The notes under the pieces were generated by a model. The model ran no database searches. It saw only the letters and a list, made by a program, of their open reading frames with translations, and was not told the origin of the DNA. From assembly GCF_902499555.1 (NCBI RefSeq), contig NZ_CABVMM010000007.1:124001-188000 (forward strand): a DNA stretch of 64,000 nt, in the 5' to 3' direction. Numbering within the stretch: position 1 is the first letter of the stretch; the number at the start of each line of letters is the position of its first letter. Positions 17,938-26,027 of the stretch are shown in pieces. Source of the DNA: Mesonia oceanica (GTDB lineage: Bacteria; Bacteroidota; Bacteroidia; Flavobacteriales; Flavobacteriaceae). A program made the translations under genes and the position numbers.

Positions 17938-18936
17938 ATGGATGCTACTGTTGCAAGGACAGGAACCGAGGGTAAAACTTGGGGAGGTGGTTCTAAGTCT
18001 CCGTTAAAAGCTAGTTATGGTAAGATGATGATGTGGTACTTTATCACGTCAGATGCACTAACGTTTTCTGCGTTTCTTGCCGCTTATGGTTTTTCAAGAT
18101 TTAAATTTTTAGATGAATGGCCAATTGCCGATGAAGTTTTTAATCACTTTCCATTTTTGCATGGCGTAGATGCTCCCATGTATTACGTGGCATTAATGAC
18201 TTTTATTCTGATTTTTTCTTCAGTAACAATGGTGTTGGCGGTAGATGCAGGACATCAATTAAAGAAAGGTAAAGTAACTACTTACCTTTTCTTAACCATT
18301 ATCGGAGGGTTAATTTTCGTAGGCTCACAAGCTTGGGAATGGAAAAATTTTATTAAAGGAGAGCACGGAGCAATAGAAACTGCTAATGGTCGTATTTTAC
18401 ATTTTGTGAATGCCGAAGGAGAGCGTGTTTCTTTAAAAGATGTCGCAACACCAATTGAAGGCGTACGAACAGAACACGAAAATAATAATGGTGTGTGGTT
18501 TCTTAAAGAGCCTTCTACGATGTCGAGCTATTCGTTAGAAGAAGTGATAAAAGGCTTTGAAACCAAGGATGATTTCTTGGTGAGAACACATGTTTTGAAT
18601 GAAGAGGAAGATCACTCTAAAGTAAGAAAAGTTTTATCAAGAGAAGAATCCTTAGAAATCTTAAAGAATAACGCAGTAGGAGTTGTGGAAGGTGCTAACC
18701 TAACACATAACGAATATGGCCCACCTTTATTTGCAGATTTCTTTTTCTTTATTACAGGTTTCCACGGTTTCCACGTATTTACCGGGGTTTTAATTAACAT
18801 CATCATTTTTATTAATGTAGTGTTGGGAACCTATGAAAAAAGAAGAAGCTACGAAATGGTAGAAAAAGTTGGTCTTTACTGGCACTTCGTAGATTTAGTA
18901 TGGGTATTTGTTTTCACATTCTTCTATTTAGTATAA
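17938..18936 (+). CDS. Cytochrome c oxidase subunit III with long hydrophilic insertion
   Basis: The 332-residue protein begins like subunit III (MMWYFITSDALTFSAFLAAYGF) and ends with the family's GFHGFHVFTG and LYWHFVDLVWVFVFTFFY helices. Between the third helix (ending near QAWEW, residue 135) and FADFFFFITGFHGFH (from 265) lies a soluble segment of about 120 residues, rich in Glu and Lys, that the short neighbour lacks. I believe insertions of this kind occur in other Bacteroidota oxidases, but I cannot say what it binds. It lies in the same run as ctaB and the subunit IV gene. Confidence 0.9.
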   Translation: MDATVARTGTEGKTWGGGSKSPLKASYGKMMMWYFITSDALTFSAFLAAYGFSRFKFLDEWPIADEVFNHFPFLHGVDAPMYYVALMTFILIFSSVTMVLAVDAGHQLKKGKVTTYLFLTIIGGLIFVGSQAWEWKNFIKGEHGAIETANGRILHFVNAEGERVSLKDVATPIEGVRTEHENNNGVWFLKEPSTMSSYSLEEVIKGFETKDDFLVRTHVLNEEEDHSKVRKVLSREESLEILKNNAVGVVEGANLTHNEYGPPLFADFFFFITGFHGFHVFTGVLINIIIFINVVLGTYEKRRSYEMVEKVGLYWHFVDLVWVFVFTFFYLV

Positions 18937-18957
18937 TTCAATTAAAAGAGTATTAAA

Positions 18958-19320
18958 ATGGCACACGAAGCTACTCACGAACATAAATCAGCTAGTAAAA
19001 GAATTTGGACGGTATTTGGAATACTTTCCGTATTAACTCTTGTTGAAGTTCTCTTAGGTATTTTTAGACCAGAATGGTTTACCGAAACTACGCTGCTTTA
19101 CATGAGTCTGTTAAACTGGATTTTTATTATCCTTACACTTTATAAAGCATATTATATTACTTGGGCTTTTATGCACATGGATCACGAAACTAAAGGTTTA
19201 AGAAGGTCGGTAGTTTGGACGGTTATCTTCTTGGTAGCTTATTTGGTTTTTATTTTATTGACCGAAGGAGATTATATTTATGAAGTTTATAAAAGCGGAC
19301 ATATAGCTTGGGATTTTTAA
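18958..19320 (+). CDS. Cytochrome c oxidase subunit IV family protein
   Basis: This is a 120-residue protein with a histidine-rich N-terminus (AHEATHEHK) and three membrane helices. YKAYYITWAFMHMDHE is typical of the bacterial oxidase subunit IV family. It is a small accessory subunit of the terminal oxidase. It starts 21 bases after the long subunit III gene, and an intrinsic terminator follows, so it closes the ctaB-to-subunit-IV unit. Confidence 0.9.
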   Translation: MAHEATHEHKSASKRIWTVFGILSVLTLVEVLLGIFRPEWFTETTLLYMSLLNWIFIILTLYKAYYITWAFMHMDHETKGLRRSVVWTVIFLVAYLVFILLTEGDYIYEVYKSGHIAWDF

Positions 19321-19346
19321 TGATTTCCTATAGAAATTAATATTGT

Positions 19347-19377
19347 AAAAAGACGGCCTAATTGAGCCGTCTTTTTT
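19347..19377 (+). terminator. Intrinsic terminator after oxidase subunit IV
   Basis: A stem AGACGGC (19351-19357) with GCCGTCT (19366-19372) and an eight-base loop is preceded by As and followed by a T run. The T run leads straight into a -7 box for the next gene. Confidence 0.9.
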
Positions 19378-19384
19378 ATTTTTG
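19377..19384 (+). promoter_or_regulatory. -7 box overlapping the terminator tail
   Basis: TATTTTTG fits TAnnTTTG exactly and starts on the last T of the preceding terminator. The next ATG is at 19405. No good -33 element is seen, because the expected place lies within the hairpin. Confidence 0.5.
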
Positions 19385-19404
19385 TACCAACTGAAAGTTA
19401 GGTA

Positions 19405-20052
19405 ATGAAAAAGTTTTTTGTACTAGGCGTTTTATTTGTTCTCCCTTTGGTTGCCTATCTATTTTTTTCTTCTGGAGTAAACAATTTTGCTAAACTTCCT
19501 ATCTTAACAAGGGATGTGGATAATTTATCTAATTTCCAATTGCTTAATGGGGATCAGGTGGTCTTGAATGATAAAATCACTATTCTCTCCATTTATGGAA
19601 GTGATATTGAAGCGAGGGAAGGAAATGCTTTTAACTTAAATGAAAAAATCTACGATAAGAACTATCAATTTAATGATTTTCAATTTGTGGTTTTAGCAGA
19701 AAAAGGAACCGAAAAACAAGCTAAAAAATTATTGAAAGAATTATCGACCACCATAGATACCAAAAAGTGGAATTTCCTCTTTGGTACAAAAAACGACATC
19801 AAAAAATTCTACCAAAGTTTGAAAGCAGATGTTCCTTTAGATGAAAATACAAGTACATCCTATGCGTTTATTATCGATAAGTCTAGAAATTTAAGAGGTA
19901 GGCCAAAAGAAGAAGATGAAGCTGTAAAATATGGTTATGATACTTCTTCTGTTGCAGAATTAAGTAACGTTATGACCGACGATGTTAAGGTGATTTTAGC
20001 TGAATATCGATTAGAATTGAAAAAGTATAACAAAAAAGAAGGGCTGCAGTGA
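19405..20052 (+). CDS. Membrane-anchored thioredoxin-like protein without active cysteines
   Basis: I do not recognise a named family. The 215-residue protein has an N-terminal signal anchor (about residues 4-24) and a soluble domain with a thioredoxin-like rhythm: a strand KITILSIYG, a strand FQFVVLAEKG, a helix KQAKKLLKEL, and the strand SYAFIIDKSRNLRG. There are no cysteines where SCO and thioredoxin have theirs. Its 3' end overlaps the SCO gene by four bases, which implies coupled expression. It may be a structural partner of SCO in oxidase assembly, which is inference from context. Confidence 0.7.
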   Translation: MKKFFVLGVLFVLPLVAYLFFSSGVNNFAKLPILTRDVDNLSNFQLLNGDQVVLNDKITILSIYGSDIEAREGNAFNLNEKIYDKNYQFNDFQFVVLAEKGTEKQAKKLLKELSTTIDTKKWNFLFGTKNDIKKFYQSLKADVPLDENTSTSYAFIIDKSRNLRGRPKEEDEAVKYGYDTSSVAELSNVMTDDVKVILAEYRLELKKYNKKEGLQ

Positions 20053-20741
20053 AGCGTAAATATTCATATATAGGTTTAGCGGTAATTATATTAGTTTTTG
20101 GAGTAATCGTAATTCCTAAAATAATAGAAAGAACTGTTGGTAATGAGGTCATAGAAAATGATCGATTAAACAATAACCCTGATATTCATCAAAAAGAATT
20201 AGCTTACATCATCTTAGATGGTGAAAAAGCGAAAGTTCCAGACTTTGAATTTACCAATCAAAAAGGAGACCCTATTTCCAATAAAGATTTGCAGGGTAAA
20301 GTTTACGTAGTGGATTTCTTTTTTACTACTTGTCCAACCATTTGCCCAAAAATGACTTCTAATTTAAAAGATGTAGAAAAGAACTTTAGGGCAAATCCTA
20401 ATTTTGCTATTGCTTCTTTCAGTATCAATCCTGAGAATGATTCCCCAGAAATATTAAAAGAATATGCTCGCGAATACGGAATTAAAAACCCCAATTGGTA
20501 TTTCTTAACCGGAGAAAGGGAAAAGATCTACGAATTAGCTAACAAAGGTTTTAACCTATATGTAGCAGAAAACCCTGAAGTTGCCGGTAATTTCCAACAC
20601 TCAGGCTATTTTGCGCTAGTCGATCAAGAAGGCTATTTAAGGTCTAGGTTAGATAAATACGGTAATCCTATCATTGCTTACAATGGTCTTGAAGAAGATG
20701 ATTTGAAAATGTTAAGGGAAGATATTAATAAACTATTATAA
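20049..20741 (+). CDS. SCO1/SenC family copper-binding protein
   Basis: SCO proteins deliver or reduce copper for the CuA site of cytochrome oxidase on the periplasmic side. This 230-residue protein has an N-terminal membrane anchor, the CxxxC pair TTCPTICPK (Cys95 and Cys99) and the distal histidine in NFQHSGYF (His184), the full copper ligand set. The GTG start lies within the stop region of the preceding gene (four-base overlap), giving tight coupling. The surrounding oxidase genes support its role. Confidence 0.93.
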   Translation: MKRKYSYIGLAVIILVFGVIVIPKIIERTVGNEVIENDRLNNNPDIHQKELAYIILDGEKAKVPDFEFTNQKGDPISNKDLQGKVYVVDFFFTTCPTICPKMTSNLKDVEKNFRANPNFAIASFSINPENDSPEILKEYAREYGIKNPNWYFLTGEREKIYELANKGFNLYVAENPEVAGNFQHSGYFALVDQEGYLRSRLDKYGNPIIAYNGLEEDDLKMLREDINKLL

Positions 20742-20744
20742 ACT

Positions 20745-21278
20745 ATGGCTGTTGAAAAAAAAGATAAAGTTGCTATTCCCGTCATTATTATTTTGTCGGT
20801 ATTAGTTCCGTTAATTGTTTTAGTTTTAATGAATTTACCCGAGCGTTATAATTTTCTTGGCGTGAAAGTAGGGATGTTTCCATTGTTTCACGCGATCATA
20901 AATGGGCTAACATCAGTTTTATTAATGTTAGGCTTTTTCTTCATCAGAGCAGGAAAAATGAAAGCGCACAGAAATGTCATGATTTCAGCATTTGTGCTCT
21001 CCTGTATATTTTTAGTGAGCTATGTTATTTCAAAAATCAGTAACGATCCCATCCCTTTTGGAGGAACAGGTTTTTTACGTCCTATCTATTTCTTTATTCT
21101 AATAACTCATATTGTACTTTCCGCCATTATCGTTCCATTAGTATTGTTTACGATGTATAGAGGCTTGACTAAACAATATGAAAAACACCGTAAAATTGCC
21201 CGTTGGACTTTTCCCATTTGGTTATACGTATCCATTACCGGAGTTTTAGTTTATTTGTTTATGATACCTTATTATTAA
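20745..21278 (+). CDS. DUF420 family membrane protein
   Basis: This 177-residue, five-helix membrane protein matches the DUF420 family. Histidines sit at helix ends (FPLFHAIINGLTS, KMKAHRNVM, ILITHIVLSA, KHRKIARWTFPIW). The spaced histidines resemble metal- or haem-coordinating membrane proteins, and DUF420 genes commonly sit near cytochrome oxidase genes, but the function is not established. It follows SCO by three bases. Its stop shares a base with the start of the next small gene. Confidence 0.88.
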   Translation: MAVEKKDKVAIPVIIILSVLVPLIVLVLMNLPERYNFLGVKVGMFPLFHAIINGLTSVLLMLGFFFIRAGKMKAHRNVMISAFVLSCIFLVSYVISKISNDPIPFGGTGFLRPIYFFILITHIVLSAIIVPLVLFTMYRGLTKQYEKHRKIARWTFPIWLYVSITGVLVYLFMIPYY

Positions 21279-21508
21279 TGATGAAATATTTTAAAAAAAT
21301 AGCATTTTTAATTTTACTCTTTGCTCTTCCATTAACCGCAAGTGCTCAATGTGCTATGTGTAGAGCGGTATTAGAAAGTGATGCAGATGGAGGCGCGGCA
21401 AAAGGTATTAATGATGGGATAATTTACCTTATGATATGGCCTTACTTGCTTATTGGAGGAGTAGGTTTTCTTATTTATCGAATGATTAGAAAGTCTGTTA
21501 AAAATTGA
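21278..21508 (+). CDS. Small membrane protein with CAMC motif after the signal peptide
   Basis: The likely start is the ATG at 21278 (TAATG overlap with the DUF420 stop), giving 76 residues; ATG 21281 is equally possible. A signal peptide ends at ASAQ and is followed at once by CAMC, a CxxC pair with Met. A short Gly/Asp-rich stretch and one C-terminal membrane helix follow. The CxxC would face the periplasm. Placement after SCO and DUF420 suggests a role in copper or redox handling for the oxidase, but this is inference. A longer in-frame ORF from 21203 would lose the signal peptide. Confidence 0.8.
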   Translation: MMKYFKKIAFLILLFALPLTASAQCAMCRAVLESDADGGAAKGINDGIIYLMIWPYLLIGGVGFLIYRMIRKSVKN

Positions 21509-21611
21509 TGAACTGTTAATTTTAACATTTAAGTAAGGTTTTTAATGTAACGATTCCGCTTTTCTATAGTCATATGGGTAAATACTTCTTAGCAGAAGAA
21601 ATTTATACTTT

Positions 21612-22313
21612 ATGATTGAAATAAAAGACCTCCATAAATCTTACCGAACAGGAGCAACCTCTCTCCACGTTTTAAAAGGTATTAATTTTAGCGTACAAGA
21701 AGGGGAATTGGTTTCTATCATGGGTTCTTCTGGTTCTGGAAAATCTACCTTGCTTAATATTCTCGGAATGTTAGATGAAGCAGATGAAGGCTCTTATACG
21801 CTTGATGGAGTTCCTATTAAAAATCTAAATGAGCGAATCGCCGCCAAATACCGAAATAAATTTTTAGGATTTATTTTTCAATCATTCAATCTTATCAATT
21901 ATAAATCTGCTTTAGATAATGTAGCACTTCCATTATACTACCAAGGAGTTTCCCGAAACGAAAGAATGGAAAAATCGTATGCTTACCTAGAAAAAGTGGG
22001 TTTGGCAGATTGGGCAAAGCATTTGCCTAATGAACTTTCCGGAGGGCAAAAACAAAGAGTAGCTATTGCCCGTGCGCTTGCCAGTGACCCCAAAGTTTTG
22101 TTGGCAGATGAACCTACCGGAGCGCTAGATACCAAAACTTCTTACGAAGTAATGGATTTAATACAAGGTATTAACGATGAAGGGAAAACCATCTTGATAG
22201 TTACCCACGAGGATGATATTGCCCATATGACTAAGCGTATTGTAAACCTAAAAGACGGAATTATCCTAGATGATTCCCGTGTTCAACAAGTTAGAGCCAT
22301 AGAAAATGTTTAG
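21612..22313 (+). CDS. ABC transporter ATP-binding protein (MacB/LolD type)
   Basis: This 233-residue ATPase powers the export complex encoded downstream. It has Walker A (GSSGSGKST), the signature LSGGQKQRVAIARA, Walker B (VLLADEPTGALD) and the switch histidine in IVTHEDD. Sequence features fit the MacB/LolD/FtsE branch, which drives mechanical transfer from the periplasm rather than import. Unlike E. coli MacB, the ATPase is a separate polypeptide. It overlaps the first permease by eight bases and heads a six-gene run to 28733. I see no convincing promoter in the 103 bases upstream. Confidence 0.94.
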   Translation: MIEIKDLHKSYRTGATSLHVLKGINFSVQEGELVSIMGSSGSGKSTLLNILGMLDEADEGSYTLDGVPIKNLNERIAAKYRNKFLGFIFQSFNLINYKSALDNVALPLYYQGVSRNERMEKSYAYLEKVGLADWAKHLPNELSGGQKQRVAIARALASDPKVLLADEPTGALDTKTSYEVMDLIQGINDEGKTILIVTHEDDIAHMTKRIVNLKDGIILDDSRVQQVRAIENV

Positions 22314-23562
22314 TCTAGAACGCTGGGAAGAAATATTTGAAACCATTAGTAAAAATAAACTAAGAACTTTCTTAACAGGAGTTTCTGTAGCTTCAGGTAT
22401 TTTTATTCTAGTGATTTTATTGGGGGTTAGTACCGGAATGCAAAATGGTGTTCAGCAGCAGTTTCAAAGAGATGCTGCCAATAGAATTTCAGTTTGGACC
22501 GGCGTTACTTCAGTAGAATATAAAGGCTTAAATCCCGGTAGGAGAATTCAACTAAAAAACAGGGATTATGCCTTGGCCGATCGAAAATATAAAGATCAAT
22601 TGGAATATAAATCGGCTTTATATCGAATTTGGGGTGGATTGGTAAATTATAAAAATGAGTCAGGAAGTTATCGTGTTGAAGGGGTTTTGCCGGATTATCA
22701 ATTTTTAGAAAGCGAAGATTTAACCGAAGGAAGGTATATCAATTATTCAGATAACGATCAATATAGAAAAGTTGCCGTTATTGGTATGAAAGTATATAAC
22801 GACCTTTTTAAAGATAAAAAACCGGCAGTCAACAGACAGATTGAAATTAGGGGGGTGCTTTTTAAAGTAGTAGGAGTGTATAGCGATCCCGGAGGAGAAA
22901 GAGAAGAAGCGCGGGTTTTCGTTCCCTTAAAAACAGCACAAAAGGTGTTTGGTGCAGGAGATAATCTTGACCAGTTGGCTTTTACTTTACCCCAGGAGGA
23001 TAACTTTGAAAAAGCGGTAAAAAACTCTCAAGCTTTTACCGAAAAACTCTCCCGACAATTAAAGGAATTTCATACCGTAGCTCCAGAGGATGTGAGTGCT
23101 ATACGTATAAATAATTCGCTAGAGAATATGAAAAATGTATATGCCACTATTTATATAGTAAGATTATTTTTTTGGTTTGTTGGGGTTGCTACTATTTTTG
23201 CAGGTGTAGTTGGAGTCAGTAACATAATGCTCATCATTGTAAAGGAACGCACCAAAGAAATAGGAATTAGAAAGGCATTAGGTGCTCAACCTTTGTCTGT
23301 AATTGGTATGGTCTTACATGAATCAATATTTATAACCATAATTTCAGGTTTTACAGGCCTTTTAATTGGGATGTTTTTTCTTCAGTTTATAAGCCCATAT
23401 ATTCCATTTTTTCAAAGCGATTTTATATACAATCCAACAGTGAATTTTCAAGTGGCAGTTACAACAGTTTTAATTCTTATAATTGCTGGTGCATTTGCGG
23501 GATTTTTCCCAGCGTGGCGGGCAGCTAGAATTAAACCAATTGTTGCATTAAGAGACGAATAG
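22306..23562 (+). CDS. MacB-type ABC permease, first of two
   Basis: This 418-residue permease has the MacB/FtsX architecture: one N-terminal membrane helix (about 20-45), a large periplasmic domain to about 280, then three C-terminal helices with the coupling region KERTKEIGIRKALGA. It resembles the next gene throughout (MFSLERWEEIFETISKNK against MFSRDKWNEIIESLSANW), so the two arose by duplication. They probably form a heterodimer, whereas E. coli MacB is a homodimer. Confidence 0.92.
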   Translation: MFSLERWEEIFETISKNKLRTFLTGVSVASGIFILVILLGVSTGMQNGVQQQFQRDAANRISVWTGVTSVEYKGLNPGRRIQLKNRDYALADRKYKDQLEYKSALYRIWGGLVNYKNESGSYRVEGVLPDYQFLESEDLTEGRYINYSDNDQYRKVAVIGMKVYNDLFKDKKPAVNRQIEIRGVLFKVVGVYSDPGGEREEARVFVPLKTAQKVFGAGDNLDQLAFTLPQEDNFEKAVKNSQAFTEKLSRQLKEFHTVAPEDVSAIRINNSLENMKNVYATIYIVRLFFWFVGVATIFAGVVGVSNIMLIIVKERTKEIGIRKALGAQPLSVIGMVLHESIFITIISGFTGLLIGMFFLQFISPYIPFFQSDFIYNPTVNFQVAVTTVLILIIAGAFAGFFPAWRAARIKPIVALRDE

Positions 23563-23563
23563 T

Positions 23564-24829
23564 ATGTTTAGTAGGGATAAATGGAATGAAATAATAGAAT
23601 CGCTAAGTGCTAATTGGTTTAGAACAGTTATGACCTCATTAGGGGTTCTTTGGGGTATTTTTTTGCTAGTAATATTATTGGCTGCGGGAAAGGGAATGCA
23701 AAATGGAATTATGAGAGGTTTTAGTGGAATGGCAAGTAATTCTATGTTTATGTGGACACAAACTACTTCTAAATCTTATAAAGGAATGCCTAAAGGAAGA
23801 AGGTATAATTTTAAAATAGGTGATGTTCAAGCTATAAAAGATAATGTGAATGGGTTGCGGTTTGTTTCTCCTAGAAATCAGCTAGGTGGTTTCGGAGGGA
23901 ATAACAATGTAATCCGTGGACTAAAATCTGGAGCATTTAATGTATATGGTGATTATCCCGAAATTATTCAGCAGCAACCCATGGACGTGACTTCCGGTAG
24001 GTTTTTAAATTATAACGATATCAAAGAAAAACGAAAAGTAGCTATTATTGGAGAAGGGGTTAAAAATTCCTTGTATGATTATGATGAAAGTGCTTTGGGG
24101 AGCTATATCAAAATTAATGGAGTTAATTTTCAGGTGATCGGTACTTACCGAAAAAAAAGTGGCGGTGGTGGAAATTCAGAAGAAGATCAAAAAGAAATCT
24201 ATGTTCCTTTTACCTCGTTTTCCCAAGCTTTTAATATGGGGGAAATTGTAGGCTGGATGGCTATCACCGCAAAGGACGATTATTCCATTACCAATTTAAA
24301 ATCAGAGATTTTTGAAGTAATCAAAAAACGACACGATATACACCCGGAAGACGATCGGGCGGTAGGGAATTTTGACTTGTATCAAGAGTTTAATAAAATT
24401 ACAGGCTTATTTACCGCACTTAATGCCGTAGCTTATTTTGTGGGTATTTTAGTTTTGCTTTCAGGAGTTATAGGAATAAGTAATATCATGCTTATAGTAG
24501 TTAAAGATCGAACGAGTGAAATTGGAGTGCGTAGAGCTTTAGGAGCTACTCCAGCATCAATTAGAGGTCAAATATTAATGGAATCTGTAGTTCTTACAAT
24601 TGCTTCAGGTATGGCGGGTATTATACTTGCGAGTCTGCTGTTATGGTCTGTTAATAGGTTTTTAGATGCAAATAATACTTCGGATATGATGTTTGCAAAT
24701 CCAAGTGTAAATGTAGTGGTTGTAATTATTGCATTACTTGTACTCGTGATTTCAGGATTATTGGCAGGGCTAATTCCTGCACAAAATGCAATTAGAATAA
24801 AGCCTGTAGATGCTCTAAGTGCAGAATAA
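23564..24829 (+). CDS. MacB-type ABC permease, second of two
   Basis: This 421-residue paralogue of the upstream permease has the same layout: a first helix (about 20-45), a periplasmic domain and three C-terminal helices, with the coupling motif KDRTSEIGVRRALGA. A Gly/Ser-rich loop (KSGGGGNSEEDQ) in the periplasmic domain is absent from the partner. Only one base separates the two genes, consistent with equal expression as a heterodimer. Confidence 0.92.
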   Translation: MFSRDKWNEIIESLSANWFRTVMTSLGVLWGIFLLVILLAAGKGMQNGIMRGFSGMASNSMFMWTQTTSKSYKGMPKGRRYNFKIGDVQAIKDNVNGLRFVSPRNQLGGFGGNNNVIRGLKSGAFNVYGDYPEIIQQQPMDVTSGRFLNYNDIKEKRKVAIIGEGVKNSLYDYDESALGSYIKINGVNFQVIGTYRKKSGGGGNSEEDQKEIYVPFTSFSQAFNMGEIVGWMAITAKDDYSITNLKSEIFEVIKKRHDIHPEDDRAVGNFDLYQEFNKITGLFTALNAVAYFVGILVLLSGVIGISNIMLIVVKDRTSEIGVRRALGATPASIRGQILMESVVLTIASGMAGIILASLLLWSVNRFLDANNTSDMMFANPSVNVVVVIIALLVLVISGLLAGLIPAQNAIRIKPVDALSAE

Positions 24830-24849
24830 ATTAAAAATAAAATAATAAA

Positions 24850-25965
24850 ATGAGAAGAATTATAACTATTTCAATTTTAATAATAATTGTAGTCGGTTTT
24901 GGAGGTGCACTATACTATTTATACCAAAAAAATCAAGAAAGCCCAGTAGTTTACGAAACCGAAAAACCTTCTATGCAAACCATTGTTAAACAAACGGTGG
25001 CTACAGGAAGTATTGTTCCTAAAGAAGAAATTTTAATTAAACCAAACATCTCGGGAATTATCGATAAAATATATATCGAAGCCGGAGATCAAGTAAAAGT
25101 GAACGATTTAATTGCGCAGTTAAAAGTGGTGCCTAATGTTTCTAATTTAGCGAGCAGTAAAAACCAAATAACTTCAGCAAAAATAGCATTAGATAATCAG
25201 ACGAAAGTTTATAACCGCCAAAAAGAATTGTTTGATAAAGGAGTGATTTCTGCTAATGATTTTGACCAGGCAGAAGTAGCTTATAAACAAGCAAAACAAA
25301 CTTACGCTGCAGCACAGCAAACTTATGAAATTGTAAAGACCGGTACGGCAAGCGGAGTAGGCACTGCTGCGAATACTCAGATTAGAGCCACAATTGCGGG
25401 GATGGTGCTAGACGTTCCTGTAAAAGAAGGTAACCAAGTAATAGAGTCTAATAACTTTAATGAAGGGACTACTATTGCTACCTTGGCAAATACGGATAAA
25501 ATGATTTTTGAAGGAAAAGTAGATGAATCTGAAGTTGGTAAAATCAAAGAAGATTTACCTTTAGAAATAACTATCGGAGCTATTGAAGACAAAAAGTTTG
25601 ATGCCGTATTAGATTATATTGCACCGAAAGGGCTTGACGAAAATGGAGCTATTCAATTTGAAATTGAAGGAACCTTAAAAAATCGGGATAGCACATTTAT
25701 TCGTTCCGGGTTAAGTGCAAATGCATCCATTATTTTAGATAAGGTAGAAGATGTATTGGCTATTAAAGAATCCTTGCTTCAATTTGATCCTAAAACACAA
25801 GAGCCATTTGTAGAAGTGAAAACCGGAGATCAAAAATTTGAAAAACGGGAAGTAAGCCTTGGACTGAGTGACGGTATTTATGTGGAAATTAAAGATGGTT
25901 TAAGTAAAGACGATGAGATAAAAGTCTGGAACCAAGTAAAACCTTCTCAAAATTTCGGGAGATAG
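24850..25965 (+). CDS. Periplasmic adaptor (HlyD/MacA family), first of two
   Basis: This 371-residue membrane-fusion protein links the inner-membrane permeases to the outer-membrane channel. It has an N-terminal membrane anchor, a barrel-sandwich half (VATGSIVPKEEILIKP and GIIDKIYIEAGDQVKVND), a short alpha-hairpin (about 100-160), the second lipoyl half (IAGMVLDVPVKEGNQVI) and beta-barrel domains. It lies directly after the permeases and before the TolC-type channel. A second adaptor follows the channel, so the operon encodes two. Confidence 0.91.
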   Translation: MRRIITISILIIIVVGFGGALYYLYQKNQESPVVYETEKPSMQTIVKQTVATGSIVPKEEILIKPNISGIIDKIYIEAGDQVKVNDLIAQLKVVPNVSNLASSKNQITSAKIALDNQTKVYNRQKELFDKGVISANDFDQAEVAYKQAKQTYAAAQQTYEIVKTGTASGVGTAANTQIRATIAGMVLDVPVKEGNQVIESNNFNEGTTIATLANTDKMIFEGKVDESEVGKIKEDLPLEITIGAIEDKKFDAVLDYIAPKGLDENGAIQFEIEGTLKNRDSTFIRSGLSANASIILDKVEDVLAIKESLLQFDPKTQEPFVEVKTGDQKFEKREVSLGLSDGIYVEIKDGLSKDDEIKVWNQVKPSQNFGR

Positions 25966-26027
25966 TTATCGTAAACTGTAACAAAATAAATTAGAATAGA
26001 CTTACTCATTAGAAATCATCAATCAGC

